Shown here piece by piece: positions 1 to 10,236 of a stretch of DNA of 51,375 nt. The notes beneath the pieces are model-generated. The model did not search any database, was not told where the DNA came from, and saw only the letters and a list, made by a program, of their open reading frames with translations. Within the stretch, counting starts at the first letter, position 1; each line of letters starts with the position of its first letter. Source of the DNA: Cryomorphaceae bacterium ASP10-05a. GTDB lineage: Bacteria; Bacteroidota; Bacteroidia; Flavobacteriales_D; Sanyastnellaceae. Position numbers and translations under genes: made by a program. Location of the stretch: assembly GCA_000981645.1 (NCBI GenBank), contig LAQC01000022.1, forward strand, positions 15,362-66,736, read 5' to 3'.

Positions 1-830
1 GTCTATAAGGCCCTTGATTTCCTTCGATAGCCGTAAATATATTTCGAGCATATTTCCCCTTACTTACAGCGGCACTGGTCATAACCTTGTGCTTGACTCC
101 TTTCTTTTGGGCGAAATCTACTGTTACATTGGCTCCTTGAGCTCGCTTAAAATAGGTGAGGTAGCTAGAAGGTCTGCTTCGCAATACATAGTCTCCTCCA
201 GTCAACGAAAATCGGTCGTTAAACACATTTATATATACTTGGTCAAAATCCTGTAGCGTCTGAGAGTTTCCTCCAGGTTGAATTGGAATGTTTGAGTCAC
301 TGATAGAGGCTAATAATTGTAGATCGTCTGTTAAATATCCTGTCAACTGAAGATTTAAGTCTGAGTTCACGCTCAAATCCTGAGCATTCCCCACGTTAAT
401 GCCTCTGCTGATATATCCGTTCTTCGTAATCCCTCCCCCTGAGTTATATCCTTCTGGAAGGACAGAAGGCGTATAAGCGTAACCTGGGTCAAACCCAGAG
501 TCATCTGTTCCATAGCGCAATAATTCTCTGTCTTTTCTCTGGTACGTCTGACTAAATAAAAATGGAAACACACGGTACTTCACGTATATAGAATCCACTT
601 TTTCTGGGTTAGACCAACTAAATAATGATGCCATTTCATCTACTTGAAAACCAGAAATAGAAAAAGATGAGTCTTTTACTACTTGAAATGTTCGGGGAAC
701 TAAGCTTCAAATTCAGCCATTTTTCTCTTTCATTAGAAAAAGCTGAATTACTCTCTTGAGCCAGCAGAACCGAGCTAATCAGCACTAAAAGAGCCGTTAC
801 TAAAAGACTATATCGTTGTGTGGTTTTGAT
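1..830 (-). pseudogene. 5' part of a large surface protein, frameshifted and cut by the window edge
   Basis: Read on the minus strand, one frame gives a signal peptide (SLLVTALLVLISSVLLAQ, about 779-726) followed by WLNLKLSS. From about position 700 the homologous-looking sequence continues in another frame (VPRTFQVVKDSSFSISGF) and stays open to the window edge, ending in EGNQGPYR. The motifs SRGINVGNAQDLSVNS, IQPGGNSQTLQDFDQVY and EGNQGPYR resemble a large uncharacterised Bacteroidota outer-surface protein of roughly a thousand residues (from memory of the family). Two faults are visible: a frameshift between about 640 and 710, and no ATG/GTG/TTG in frame ahead of the signal peptide, where the codon at 830-828 is ATC. 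The gene is either decayed or carries sequencing errors. Function unknown. Confidence 0.7.
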
Positions 831-945
831 AAACTAGAATTTTAATCGATTAGAGATCTCGAAATCCAATCCCAAATATCGATTCTATAACTGTAAGAAC
901 GGAAGGAAATTATAAAACTTGTGCTAAATAAGAATAGTGAAGCTT

Positions 946-1611
946 TTACTTAATCATGAGCTTGTAGCTTACCGCTAGATTATAGTTTGTAAATGGATTA
1001 TTCGTGTTGTACTCTCTCTGAACCAAATACCCCAAACTCAAATAATTTCTCTTTTTAATTTTATACTGCGCTCCTACCTTAAGCCTTATATCGGTATGCG
1101 TTAACCCTACTCCTGTCTCTGATGAATAAAAGCCCTCTCCTGCCAGAGACACTTCCCACTTTTTATTTAAATCGTAGTCCAGTTTGATTTTATGACGTGT
1201 TCCTAAAGAGGAAGACAAAACTGATTCCGTTCCTAGAATTCCGAGTAGTCTCTGAGCTCTAAATCGATACTGAACGCCCACCTCTCCTAACTTTATTTTA
1301 TACTTTAAATCAAGCGCTAAACGGTCTCTACCTTCATAATCATTCTCTAGTCTTCTTCTCGCTTGAGCTCGGTAGGTAATAGTCGTAGAAAATTCATCAC
1401 TCCATTCTCTAGATAGAAAAACCTCAGAGAAGATGCTCCTAGCCTCAGATAAATTCTCGTTCAGCCTAGTTTCTAGCTCTATTCCTGTGGTGAACTTTTT
1501 ACGCAAATCCTTCTCTAATGTAAAGTTCATCCAAGCTCCAGCATCATTCGTCTGAGCAGATAACGTAAAGCTACTTGTTAGGAATATCAATAATATGAAT
1601 GCTCTAGTCAA
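946..1611 (-). CDS. DUF2490 family outer-membrane beta-barrel protein
   Basis: This 221-residue protein has an N-terminal signal peptide ending near residue 20 (FTLSAQ). Alternating polar and hydrophobic strands follow through to the C-terminal YNLAVSYKLMIK. The block with WMNFTLEKDLRKKFTTGIE and the many aromatic strand ends match DUF2490, a family of predicted small outer-membrane barrels of unknown function. The start codon is TTG at 1611; no in-frame ATG precedes the signal peptide. It lies 5 nt behind the stop of the upstream small lipoprotein gene, so the two are probably co-transcribed. No substrate or partner can be inferred. Confidence 0.8.
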   Translation of the reverse strand: MTRAFILLIFLTSSFTLSAQTNDAGAWMNFTLEKDLRKKFTTGIELETRLNENLSEARSIFSEVFLSREWSDEFSTTITYRAQARRRLENDYEGRDRLALDLKYKIKLGEVGVQYRFRAQRLLGILGTESVLSSSLGTRHKIKLDYDLNKKWEVSLAGEGFYSSETGVGLTHTDIRLKVGAQYKIKKRNYLSLGYLVQREYNTNNPFTNYNLAVSYKLMIK

Positions 1612-1616
1612 ACTTC

Positions 1617-2018
1617 TTAGTTATTAAGCACTGTGACGTCCTCTATTTCCAAATCATCATTCTTACCCAATGAAACTAGCTGGGTAATCGCTTCTTCATC
1701 TGGTGCCTGGTCATTAATAGCCTCAGCAGAGGTTACTTTAGAATATACGTAAACAGTATAATCTCCTTCTCTTAAAAAAGAGAATTTAAAGTCTCCATTA
1801 TAATCTGTCTCGGTCTTGTCACTATACCCTAGCTCGTCTCCGTAAACTATAAATACATCATAATCTGATGCTTCAGCCTCATAGCTCATCACGGTAAATG
1901 TGTTATTCCATTGTTGGATTGTAACATTTCCAGATATGGATGAGTTTCCACCCTCTCCTTCACTTTTATCACAACCAATCAAAACCAGCATGAGTACCAC
2001 GCCAAATAAATTCCTCAT
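1617..2018 (-). CDS. Small lipoprotein with a carboxypeptidase-regulatory-like fold
   Basis: The chosen ATG at 2018 gives 133 residues beginning MRNLFGVVLMLVLIGC, a typical lipoprotein signal with the lipidated Cys at residue 16. A longer frame reaching 2168 would run into the divergent tdk gene and bury the lipobox, so it is rejected. After an acidic/Gly/Ser linker, the ISGNVTI ... DYNGDFKFSFLREGDYTVYVYSK pattern resembles a carboxypeptidase-regulatory-like (transthyretin-type) beta sandwich, which usually has a binding or structural role. It precedes the DUF2490 gene by 5 nt and is transcribed away from tdk. Specific function unknown. Confidence 0.75.
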   Translation of the reverse strand: MRNLFGVVLMLVLIGCDKSEGEGGNSSISGNVTIQQWNNTFTVMSYEAEASDYDVFIVYGDELGYSDKTETDYNGDFKFSFLREGDYTVYVYSKVTSAEAINDQAPDEEAITQLVSLGKNDDLEIEDVTVLNN

Positions 2019-2080
2019 TTTAATAATATTTTCCAAATGCAGATTACAAGTATAACGAATAAAACTCCGCTTTACTTGGT

Positions 2081-2088
2081 TATCTTTG
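2081..2088 (+). promoter_or_regulatory. Bacteroidota -7 promoter box for tdk
   Basis: TATCTTTG fits the phylum consensus TAnnTTTG. The G is 13 nt before the ATG at 2101, so the predicted leader is only about 6 nt. A clear -33 TTTG is not visible at the usual spacing. Confidence 0.55.
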
Positions 2089-2100
2089 TACTCGAATAAA

Positions 2101-2787
2101 ATGTTTTTAGAAAATAAAAATAGCAAACAGCAGAGAAATGGATGGATTGAAGTCATCTGTGGCTCCATGTTTTCCGGAAAAACCGAAGAATTAATTAGAC
2201 GTTTAAAACGTGCACAGATCGCGCGTCAAAAAGTCGAGATTTTTAAGCCGCAGATAGATACTCGTTACAGTGAGGATGAGGTTGTAAGCCATAATTATAA
2301 TTCCATTCATAGTACTTCTGTCCCTTCAAGTTCTAACCTTTTGCTCCTTGCCAATGACGTAGAGGTTATCGGGATAGATGAAGCTCAATTTTTCGATGAA
2401 GAATTACCTTCCGTATGTAATCAGTTAGCTAACGCTGGGATTAGAGTTGTAATAGCAGGGTTAGATATGGATTTCAAAGGCCGGCCTTTTGGCCCTATGC
2501 CTCAGCTTATGGCACAAGCAGAATATGTAACGAAAGTTCACGCCATCTGCGTGAAAACAGGCAACCTTGCTCAATATTCTTACAGGTTTACAGGAGGAGA
2601 AAAACTGGTAGAACTAGGAGAAAAAGACTGTTATGTGCCGCTTTCTAGAGAAGCTTTTGTGGAAGCTCTAGAATTCGAAAAAGAAGGGATTATCCCTGAA
2701 TGGCAGCAGAAAATCATGAATGAGCGTTATGCTGAAAAAAAAGCTGAAGAGGCGCTAAAAGAACTCACTCAGTCTACGGATGACTAA
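2101..2787 (+). CDS. tdk: Thymidine kinase (type II)
   Basis: Thymidine kinase phosphorylates thymidine with ATP in the pyrimidine salvage pathway in the cytosol. The 228-residue product shows the P-loop GSMFSGKT at residues 21-28, the DEAQFF motif at 93-98 with the catalytic Glu94, and the late segment [16 protein letters not shown], all diagnostic of the TK1-like family. The C-terminal part has only some of the zinc-ligand cysteines seen in other TK1 enzymes. ATG 2101 gives the usual MFLEN start; a TTG at 2086 lies inside the promoter box and is unlikely. The 3' end overlaps murF-alr by 8 nt, implying translational coupling. Confidence 0.95.
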   Translation: MFLENKNSKQQRNGWIEVICGSMFSGKTEELIRRLKRAQIARQKVEIFKPQIDTRYSEDEVVSHNYNSIHSTSVPSSSNLLLLANDVEVIGIDEAQFFDEELPSVCNQLANAGIRVVIAGLDMDFKGRPFGPMPQLMAQAEYVTKVHAICVKTGNLAQYSYRFTGGEKLVELGEKDCYVPLSREAFVEALEFEKEGIIPEWQQKIMNERYAEKKAEEALKELTQSTDD

Positions 2788-5206
2788 CTATTCTTTAGGA
2801 CAAATAACAACTGTCGTTTCAGGAGTTCTTCAAGGAGACTCAGAAAGAGTAATTACCGATATAACATTTGATTCCAGAAAATTAACCAACCCTGAACATT
2901 CCATATTCTTCGCATTAAAGACAGCGAGAAATGATGGCCACAGTTTTATAAAAAGCGCCTTTGAAAAAGGAGTCAGAGCCTTTGTGGTTCACCAAGGCTT
3001 TTCTTCTGATTTATCAGCATCCTTTATAGAGGTAGAGCGTCCTTTATATGCGTTGCAACGCTTAGCCGAATACCATCGAAACAGGTTTAACATACCAGTT
3101 ATAGCGATAACGGGAAGTAACGGTAAAACTATAGTGAAGGACTGGCTTTCTCAGATTATTAGTCAAAAAATAAATGCAGCCGTAAGCCCAAGAAGCTATA
3201 ACAGTCAAATAGGCGTGTCCTTATCTTTATGGCAAATAGACCCTCAAAATGAATTAGCCATTATAGAGGCAGGAATATCCAAGCCTAATGAAATGGATTG
3301 TTTAGCACAAATGATTCAGCCGACCATGGGCGTTTTTACAAATATAGGAGACGCTCATCTCGTTAATTTTAAGGACAGGAAACAACTCATAAAAGAAAAA
3401 GCACTGCTCTTTAAGGGTGCAGAAAGAGTGATAGCCAACTCCAATAGCCTTATGCTTATCAACGAGCTCAAATCTTTAAACGTCCCTCTATATACCTGGG
3501 GGATTAGTGAAGGTGATGACGTCAAAATCGGTATTTCTAAGTTCTCAAATAAAACCGAACTTCTAGTAAATAACAGCACATTATTCACCATCTCCTTTAC
3601 TGATGACGCCTCTATAGAAAATGCATGTCATGCTCTAGTAACTGCCATGGTGTTAAAAATAGAAGACACGACTATTCAAGAAGGGTTAACTTCTTTAGAG
3701 TCTTTAGATATGAGGCTGCAAGTGCTAAAAGGAAAGAACAACTGTACCATCATTAATGATGCTTATAGCGCTGATTTAAAAGCACTGGAACAATCGCTGA
3801 ACTTGGCTAATAATTACGCTCATGAACGGCCTAAAGTATTGATTATATCTAAATTCTACAAAGCTAACTCCGCTGACTATACGCACATTAAAGAACTGGT
3901 AACCAGCAACCAAATTAATAGGCTAATTACCATTGGCATAGACCCTCTTATAGCTCAAAACAGCTTGAATGCTTCTGAATATTTTACTACTGTAGATGCA
4001 TTTTTACGCTCTAAAATATATAAACGCTTTAATTCAGAGGTTGTAATTATTAAAGGTGCACGAAAATTTAAATTAGAAAAAATAGCCCAACGGCTACAGC
4101 TAAAAAATCATCGAACTGTTTTAGAAGTAAATCTATCTGCATTTACTGCCAACCTCAACTACTATAGAACTCTAATAAAGCCTAAGACCAAAATCATGGC
4201 CATGGTTAAAGCGTTTAGTTACGGTAGTGGCACTTATGAAATAGCTCGGCACTTAGAAAGTTTAGGGGTTCATTATTTAGCAGTAGCCTATGTTGATGAA
4301 GGTGTAGAGTTAAGAAAAAAAGGGGTTAAGCTTCCCATCTTAGTGCTTAACCCAGAGCCATCTGCCTTTTCTAGTATAGTAGAGAATAATTTAGAGCCAG
4401 AGATGTATTCGCTTAGCCTCTTGAGGAAATTCAAATCATATCTAGATCGAGTAGAAATAGAAAATTATCCTATTCACATAAAGCTGGATACTGGTATGCA
4501 TAGGCTAGGAATGGAGGCGAGCGAAATTCAAGCTTTAACCATTGAACTAACCTCCTCAAATCATTTTCAGGTTAAAACTATCTTTTCTCATCTTGCTGCT
4601 AGTGACTCGGAAACACAAGACAGTTTTACAAAGCTTCAAATTCAAAAACTTAAAGAATCCGCGGATCTAATCAGTACTGCTCTCGGTTATCAGCCTATTC
4701 GGCACATTTGTAACACGGCAGCCATCGGGAGGTTTCCCGAAGCACATTTAGATATGGTTAGACTAGGGCTTGGTCTCTACGGTATTAGCTCAGAGGAAAA
4801 AATACAAAATAAATTAATGATGGCCGGACGGCTTAAAACCACCATCATCCAAATGAGAACAATAGCTCCAGGCGAATCTCTAGGGTATGGGAGAAGCTTT
4901 GTTTCTAATACCATCACTAAAGTGGCTGTCATCCCAATAGGCTACGCTGATGGTCTTTTTAGAAGTCTTGGAAACGGTAATTTTCACGTTAAACTTGGAA
5001 ACCAAACTGCTCCGATCATAGGAAATATCTGTATGGACATGGCGTTCATTGATGTTACCCGAATAAATGCTCAAGTGGGCCAAGAAGTCTCAATATTCAG
5101 CACTCCAGAGGATGTCTCCGCTATAGCAAAAGTGATAAATTCTATCCCTTACGAGGTGCTTTCTGCAGTTTCTTACCGTGTAAAGAGGGAATACTATTCA
5201 GAATAA
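2780..5206 (+). CDS. murF-alr: Bifunctional UDP-MurNAc-tripeptide:D-Ala-D-Ala ligase / alanine racemase
   Basis: This 808-residue fusion makes D-alanine and adds D-Ala-D-Ala to the cytosolic peptidoglycan precursor. Residues about 1-440 are MurF-like, with the ATP loop TGSNGKT at 111-117, a Mur central domain ([25 protein letters not shown]) and a C-terminal ligase domain. Residues about 445-808 are a fold-type III alanine racemase with the PLP lysine at K477 ([12 protein letters not shown]), [12 protein letters not shown], and the region of the second catalytic Tyr (SLGYGRSF, about 702). The fusion is a known arrangement in Bacteroidota, so it is not new, but it supports the taxonomic assignment. 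A copy of the palindrome GCGTTGCAACGC lies in the MurF part. Confidence 0.95.
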   Translation: MTNYSLGQITTVVSGVLQGDSERVITDITFDSRKLTNPEHSIFFALKTARNDGHSFIKSAFEKGVRAFVVHQGFSSDLSASFIEVERPLYALQRLAEYHRNRFNIPVIAITGSNGKTIVKDWLSQIISQKINAAVSPRSYNSQIGVSLSLWQIDPQNELAIIEAGISKPNEMDCLAQMIQPTMGVFTNIGDAHLVNFKDRKQLIKEKALLFKGAERVIANSNSLMLINELKSLNVPLYTWGISEGDDVKIGISKFSNKTELLVNNSTLFTISFTDDASIENACHALVTAMVLKIEDTTIQEGLTSLESLDMRLQVLKGKNNCTIINDAYSADLKALEQSLNLANNYAHERPKVLIISKFYKANSADYTHIKELVTSNQINRLITIGIDPLIAQNSLNASEYFTTVDAFLRSKIYKRFNSEVVIIKGARKFKLEKIAQRLQLKNHRTVLEVNLSAFTANLNYYRTLIKPKTKIMAMVKAFSYGSGTYEIARHLESLGVHYLAVAYVDEGVELRKKGVKLPILVLNPEPSAFSSIVENNLEPEMYSLSLLRKFKSYLDRVEIENYPIHIKLDTGMHRLGMEASEIQALTIELTSSNHFQVKTIFSHLAASDSETQDSFTKLQIQKLKESADLISTALGYQPIRHICNTAAIGRFPEAHLDMVRLGLGLYGISSEEKIQNKLMMAGRLKTTIIQMRTIAPGESLGYGRSFVSNTITKVAVIPIGYADGLFRSLGNGNFHVKLGNQTAPIIGNICMDMAFIDVTRINAQVGQEVSIFSTPEDVSAIAKVINSIPYEVLSAVSYRVKREYYSE
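3050..3061. repeat. Palindrome GCGTTGCAACGC, copy 1 (inside murF-alr)
   Basis: A perfect 12-nt palindrome covering Ala-Leu-Gln-Arg codons. It recurs at 10722 and 30392, and 9-nt half-sites occur elsewhere in the window. Confidence 0.8.
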
Positions 5207-5247
5207 AAATCACAGCACTTCTAAATATTTTCGAGGGTTATCTACTT

Positions 5248-5255
5248 TAAATTTG
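5248..5255 (+). promoter_or_regulatory. -7 promoter box for the S8 peptidase gene
   Basis: TAAATTTG matches TAnnTTTG, with a T-rich TTTT about 17-20 nt upstream as a weak -33. The start codon follows 29 nt after the box. Confidence 0.55.
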
Positions 5256-5283
5256 TACTAAACCTACAAAGAACTTATATCAC

Positions 5284-7890
5284 ATGAAAAAAATTCTATT
5301 TCTAGCTATAATAGCTATTACTGCAGTTAAAGCCAATTCTCAAGAAATTGTAGAAAACCAAGTTCTAGTAGAGTTAACAGATGATGTTAAAATTGAAGAT
5401 GTCATTAATAAGGCCAATCAGGCTTATAACAATACCGCTCAAATAAGAGTGAAAAAAGTACTTAACGCCAACTTAAACATCTACTTAATATCTCACATTA
5501 ACTTAATCTCTGAGCAAGAGTTGGTAGATAAACTCCACCAATACTCTGGTGTTCTTAATGCCCAGCTAAATCATAAAGTGGATTTAAGAGAAACTACTCC
5601 ATTAGACCCTGAATACGGAAACCAATGGCACCATCAGAATATTGCCTCTGAACTAGCATGGGATATAACTACAGGAGGATTGACAGCTGTAGGAGATGAA
5701 ATAGTGGTTTGTGTTATAGAAGGAGGAAATGCTCAGCATGACGATTTACAGGACAATGCATGGAGCAATACCCAGGAGATAGCTGATAACGGAATAGATG
5801 ATGATCAAAATGGATATATTGATGATGTAAACGGATGGAACGTAGGCTCTGATGATGATGAAGGAGTATTCCAAGGAGGACATGGGACTCAGGTAATGGG
5901 AATGATAGGCGCTAAAGGAGATAATGATTTAGGACTAGTAGGAGCTAACTGGACAGTGAAAATTATGTCTGTAGCGGGTGAGAACATCTCTAATGAAGCA
6001 TCTTTAGTAGAAGCTTACGGGTATCCTTTAGATATGAGAAATTTGTATGAAGAAACTGCTGGAGCTCAAGGTGCCTTCGTGGTAGCTACAAATGCTTCAT
6101 GGGGTATAGATGGCGGAAACCCTGAAGACTCTCCTATCTGGTGTGGGCTATATCAAACTTTAGGTGAAGCCGGAATTCTAAGTTGTGGAGCCACTGCTAA
6201 TAACAATGTCGATATAGATGCTGTTGGTGATTTACCCACTGCTTGTGCATCTGATTATATGATTAGCGTCACTGCCACCAATAATAATGACGTAAGAACT
6301 TTCTCTGCCTATGGACAGACTACTATTGATCTAGGCGCTCCAGGTGAAAATGTTTGGACTACTTCTGGAACTGATGGCTATGGAGCTACCTCTGGAACTT
6401 CATTTGCCAGCCCTCTTACTGCGGGCGTTATCGGGCTTTTATATTCTGTTCCGTGCCCAGGTCTTATGGACTTAGTTCACGCTGACCCACAAGCAGGGGC
6501 TGATCTTATCAGACAAGCCCTTCTAGATGGGGTAGATCCATTGGATAACCTCACTACAGAGTGCGTTACAGGAGGTCGAGTTAATTCATTTAATAGTTTA
6601 AATCTCTTATTAGCTACATGTCCAGAAGGAGCTTGCTACGCCCCTTTTAGTTCAACTCTAGTTTCTGCTGATAATGTTTCATTCGCAGTGGAATGGGCCG
6701 CTTTTAATGAAGAAAGCACTTTCGGATTTAGGTATAAACGAATAACAGACTCAGAATGGACTGAGGCATTAGAATTAAACGAGCCCTCTTTTAACTTAGG
6801 TGAGCTTGAGTGGTGCTCTGAATATGAATACCAAATTAAAACAGTCTGTTCTGAAGAAGAAGAGACAGAGTGGACTACTTCTTCTTTCATTGAAACTGAT
6901 GGATGCTGTGTTTCACCAGAATTGGAAACTCTTTCCCTAGAAGTGCTAAGTGATACTGAAGCTGCGATAACATGGGTTAATGTATTAGCTGCTGAGGGTT
7001 ACAACCTAGTATATGGCCAGTTTGGCAGTTTTTCTACTACAATTGAAAACATCGAAGGAGGTATTTATACGCTATCAGATTTAGAACCATGTACAGATTA
7101 TGAAATAAGTATATACTCTGTCTGTGACGGAGTCTTTTCGCTGGAAGACACCCGACTAGAATTTAGAACCACCGGTTGCGGGCACTGCACAGATGCTGCT
7201 TTTTGTGAGTTAATCCCTGAGTCTTCAGAAGATGAGTTTATCCAGGAGTTTTCTATTAATAGTTATGCTAATAACTCAGGGAATGATGGAGGATACGGTG
7301 ATTACACTGGTTCAGAAATTTTTCTGAATAGAGGAAACTCTTCAGACCTTGAAGTAGAGGTTGGGTATGGTGGACAAACTTATAATGAAAGTATTATTGT
7401 ATGGATTGACTATAACCAAGACGGTGACTTCTCTGCGAATGAAATAGTAGCTTCAGAAAACAATACAAACACAGGACTTCAGGATACGTTTACAGTTCTA
7501 GAAGATGCCTTACTAGGACTTACTAGAATTAGAGTTTCTGTGGTCTGGACTGGAAATGTTCAAAGTGGTCAAGACCCATGTGGAGAATATGAATATGGTG
7601 AAACTGAGGATTACTGTGTGACCATAGAAGAATTCGATTCAGTAAAAGAACTAGGCGCTAACGATATTTCCATCTATCCAAATCCTGCTTCTTCTGAATT
7701 AATCGTTAACTCCTCATTAATTAACTCCTCATTTAATATCCTCGATTTAACAGGGAGAGTCGTTCTAAACGGAGTTATTAATTCTACGAATCAAGCGGTG
7801 AACATCGAATCATTGACTCCTGGAACATATGTTTTAAGTATCAGTGATCATGTGGGACCTGTTTCACAATCACAATTTGTGAAGATGTAG
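5284..7890 (+). CDS. T9SS-secreted S8 (subtilisin-like) peptidase with Fn3 and GEVED domains
   Basis: This 868-residue protein has a signal peptide (to about residue 19), a short propeptide-like region, then an S8 domain. The His motif GGHGTQ (H200) and Ser motif GTSFASP (S373) are intact. The Asp motif, normally V-I-D-T-G, reads VIEGG, putting Glu146 where the catalytic Asp belongs. Two fibronectin-III-like, Cys-containing modules follow (about 450-540 and 545-625), then a GEVED-type domain ending in ETEDYCVTIE. A type A sorting domain starts at ISIYPNPASSE, near 795. The expected location is the cell surface or medium after export through T9SS. It has its own promoter and is closed by a strong terminator. 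Whether the Glu variant is catalytically active is unknown. Confidence 0.9.
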   Translation: MKKILFLAIIAITAVKANSQEIVENQVLVELTDDVKIEDVINKANQAYNNTAQIRVKKVLNANLNIYLISHINLISEQELVDKLHQYSGVLNAQLNHKVDLRETTPLDPEYGNQWHHQNIASELAWDITTGGLTAVGDEIVVCVIEGGNAQHDDLQDNAWSNTQEIADNGIDDDQNGYIDDVNGWNVGSDDDEGVFQGGHGTQVMGMIGAKGDNDLGLVGANWTVKIMSVAGENISNEASLVEAYGYPLDMRNLYEETAGAQGAFVVATNASWGIDGGNPEDSPIWCGLYQTLGEAGILSCGATANNNVDIDAVGDLPTACASDYMISVTATNNNDVRTFSAYGQTTIDLGAPGENVWTTSGTDGYGATSGTSFASPLTAGVIGLLYSVPCPGLMDLVHADPQAGADLIRQALLDGVDPLDNLTTECVTGGRVNSFNSLNLLLATCPEGACYAPFSSTLVSADNVSFAVEWAAFNEESTFGFRYKRITDSEWTEALELNEPSFNLGELEWCSEYEYQIKTVCSEEEETEWTTSSFIETDGCCVSPELETLSLEVLSDTEAAITWVNVLAAEGYNLVYGQFGSFSTTIENIEGGIYTLSDLEPCTDYEISIYSVCDGVFSLEDTRLEFRTTGCGHCTDAAFCELIPESSEDEFIQEFSINSYANNSGNDGGYGDYTGSEIFLNRGNSSDLEVEVGYGGQTYNESIIVWIDYNQDGDFSANEIVASENNTNTGLQDTFTVLEDALLGLTRIRVSVVWTGNVQSGQDPCGEYEYGETEDYCVTIEEFDSVKELGANDISIYPNPASSELIVNSSLINSSFNILDLTGRVVLNGVINSTNQAVNIESLTPGTYVLSISDHVGPVSQSQFVKM

Positions 7891-7913
7891 ATACATCTTT
7901 TGAATAAATTTTT

Positions 7914-7944
7914 AAAAGGCTCTGATTAGTTCAGGGCCTTTTTT
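7914..7944 (+). terminator. Rho-independent terminator after the S8 peptidase gene
   Basis: The hairpin AAAAGGCtCTGA / TCAGgGCCTTTTTT has a TTAG-type loop and a run of six T. It separates the peptidase from the glycosidase operon; the next start codon lies only about 15 nt beyond it. Confidence 0.85.
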
Positions 7945-7959
7945 ATGACCTTTAGCCCC

Positions 7960-10236
7960 ATGAAGAGAAACATCTACCGCTACTCCTTAATGAACATGAT
8001 TGCTGGCGTAGCAATATTTATGTCTGTTTCTGGATGTGACAATTCTAATTCCTCTGAATTAAACCAGAACCCCAATTCTATTATTATTCCTCAACCGACT
8101 TCTTTTTTATCATCATCGGAAGTAGGAATTTCATTTGAAAATGGAGTGAAAATTACTGGAGGAGACTCTCTCTTTTCCGAAATAAACTACCTCCAACAGC
8201 TACTAAAAGAGGAACACCACATTTCATTAGAAATTTCAAAAGTCAGTTCCCTAATCACTCTGGAGGTCTTGGGAAACATGCCGCAAAACTCACATCAAAT
8301 CTCATGTAAAAATCAGGAACTGAAAATTTACGGAGGCAGCCCCGAAGCAGTTTTTAATGGGATTCAAAGTTTTCATCAGCTCCTTGTATTAAAAAATAAA
8401 GCTTCAGAAATTTCGTCTCTTTCTGAATTTGAACTTACAGATACCCCTAAATTTGAGTGGCGTGGGATGCTCTTAGATGTCTGCAGACATTATTTCCCGA
8501 AGGAAGTCGTACTGAAGTATATAGATTTACTCGCCTTTTACAAAATGAACGTTTTACACTGGCATATTACAGAAGACCAAGCTTGGAGAATAGCCATAGA
8601 TGCTTACCCCAAGCTAACAGAAATAGGCGCATGGAGAGAAGATGCTTCAACTGAAAATGGAGCGCTATACGGTGGGTTTTATTCTAAAGAAGATATTCGA
8701 GAAATCGTAGAATATGCCGCTGAACGTCACATACAAATAGTACCCGAAATAGAGATGCCCGGGCACTCATCAGCAGCAGTGTCTGCCTATCCAGAATTGG
8801 GGTGTAATGGTGAACAAATTTCTGTGCCAAATGACTGGGGAGTATTCAAAGATATTTACTGCCCTACCGAATATACATTCGAGTTTTTAGAAACCGTTCT
8901 AGGTGAAGTTATGGAGTTGTTCCCATCTGATTATGTACACATAGGAGGAGATGAAGCACCAAAAACCCGCTGGGAAGAGAGTGCCTTCTGTCAAAATCTA
9001 ATGAAAACAGAAGGTTTAAATGATTGCGAGGAACTGCAATCCTATTTTATAAATAGAATGGCCGAATACCTCGAAAAAAACGGCAAAACTATTATAGGTT
9101 GGGATGAGATTCTAAACGATGAGCTTACAGAAACAGCCATTATCCAAAGTTGGCGGGGAATGGACGGAGGGAAAAAGGCCGTTTCAGAAGGCCGTAATGC
9201 TATTATGAGTCCTACTTCTCACTGTTACCTCGACTACTCACTTAAAGCTATAGACACAGAGAAAATTTATGGGTTTGACCCTATCCCTCCCAATTGCACC
9301 GCTGAAGAAGAAGCACGAATACTAGGCGCAGAATGCAATATGTGGACAGAACATGTGCCAGATGAAAAAACGTTAGATTCAAAGGTGTTCCCTCGGCTCA
9401 TAGCCGCTTCAGAAGCTTTTTGGGGAACAAACACTGACTACAATTCTTTTTTAAGTCGGCTAGATGCTCATTACCGTTACTTGGATAAAAGAGGTGTTTT
9501 ATACGGAAATGAAACTGTGGCTATTTCTATAGAGACCAAAACAGATAAAAATGGAATCACCGTTCAGCTCACAGAAAACCTCAGAGATCCAGAGACTATT
9601 TATTCAATGAGCTCTGCAAACACAATACAAAAAGAAAACACCTTTACAGGAAATCTCATTGAGATTCCTAAAAACGGCCCTAGTCAATTAAATATCAGTT
9701 CTGGGGGAAAATCTGCCGAGAACAGGGAAGATCTGCTCCTCTCCTTTAACCATCACGCTTGGCTTACAGCCTCCACTGACTATTCTGTGCCTTACAGCGA
9801 TTACTACACTGCAGGAGGGGAAGACGGATTGACAGATGGAGTCCTAGGTTCGCTTGACTTTAGAGATGGGCACTGGCAGGGGTTTTTCGGAGATGATATA
9901 GACTTGGTTATAGAAAACCCAAACGCGGATAAAGCTATATCATCAGTTTCCATGAATTTCTACCGCTATATCAATTCTTGGATTTTCCCACCAGAATCAG
10001 TGGTAATATCGGTTTCTGCAGACGGAAAAATATTTACGGAATTAGACGCTTATTCTTATGCAGAAGAGGAGATGCATATCCGTGGACAAGACATTCTTTC
10101 ACCATCGTTTTCTTTCAGTCCTGTGAGCGCGAATTATCTAAAAGTTAATATCAAAAACATCGGAAAAGTCCCTCACTGGCATGAAGCCTCTAGTGAACCT
10201 GCCTGGGTGTTTTTGGATGAAATAATTATAAACTGA
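7960..10236 (+). CDS. Lipoprotein beta-N-acetylhexosaminidase, GH20
   Basis: GH20 enzymes remove terminal beta-linked GlcNAc/GalNAc by substrate-assisted catalysis. Counting from ATG 7960 (758 residues), the lipoprotein signal ends at VSGC. An N-terminal GH20b-like domain follows (about 40-150), then the catalytic barrel with WRGMLLDVCRH and the catalytic pair D331-E332 in HIGGDEAP, and HWHITEDQAWRI upstream. The C-terminal 160 residues (YYTAGGEDGLTDG ... GHWQGF) look like an F5/8 (discoidin-type) module. An ATG at 7945 would overlap the terminator's T tract, so 7960 is preferred. The stop overlaps the cutC start (ATGA-type), giving a tight glycosidase-cutC-mannosidase operon. Location is probably the cell envelope. 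Confidence 0.9.
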   Translation: MKRNIYRYSLMNMIAGVAIFMSVSGCDNSNSSELNQNPNSIIIPQPTSFLSSSEVGISFENGVKITGGDSLFSEINYLQQLLKEEHHISLEISKVSSLITLEVLGNMPQNSHQISCKNQELKIYGGSPEAVFNGIQSFHQLLVLKNKASEISSLSEFELTDTPKFEWRGMLLDVCRHYFPKEVVLKYIDLLAFYKMNVLHWHITEDQAWRIAIDAYPKLTEIGAWREDASTENGALYGGFYSKEDIREIVEYAAERHIQIVPEIEMPGHSSAAVSAYPELGCNGEQISVPNDWGVFKDIYCPTEYTFEFLETVLGEVMELFPSDYVHIGGDEAPKTRWEESAFCQNLMKTEGLNDCEELQSYFINRMAEYLEKNGKTIIGWDEILNDELTETAIIQSWRGMDGGKKAVSEGRNAIMSPTSHCYLDYSLKAIDTEKIYGFDPIPPNCTAEEEARILGAECNMWTEHVPDEKTLDSKVFPRLIAASEAFWGTNTDYNSFLSRLDAHYRYLDKRGVLYGNETVAISIETKTDKNGITVQLTENLRDPETIYSMSSANTIQKENTFTGNLIEIPKNGPSQLNISSGGKSAENREDLLLSFNHHAWLTASTDYSVPYSDYYTAGGEDGLTDGVLGSLDFRDGHWQGFFGDDIDLVIENPNADKAISSVSMNFYRYINSWIFPPESVVISVSADGKIFTELDAYSYAEEEMHIRGQDILSPSFSFSPVSANYLKVNIKNIGKVPHWHEASSEPAWVFLDEIIIN

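Noticed and set aside
2019-2168. Upstream extension of the small lipoprotein to 183 residues
   Set aside because: It would overlap the divergent tdk gene and hide a good lipobox; ATG 2018 fits better.
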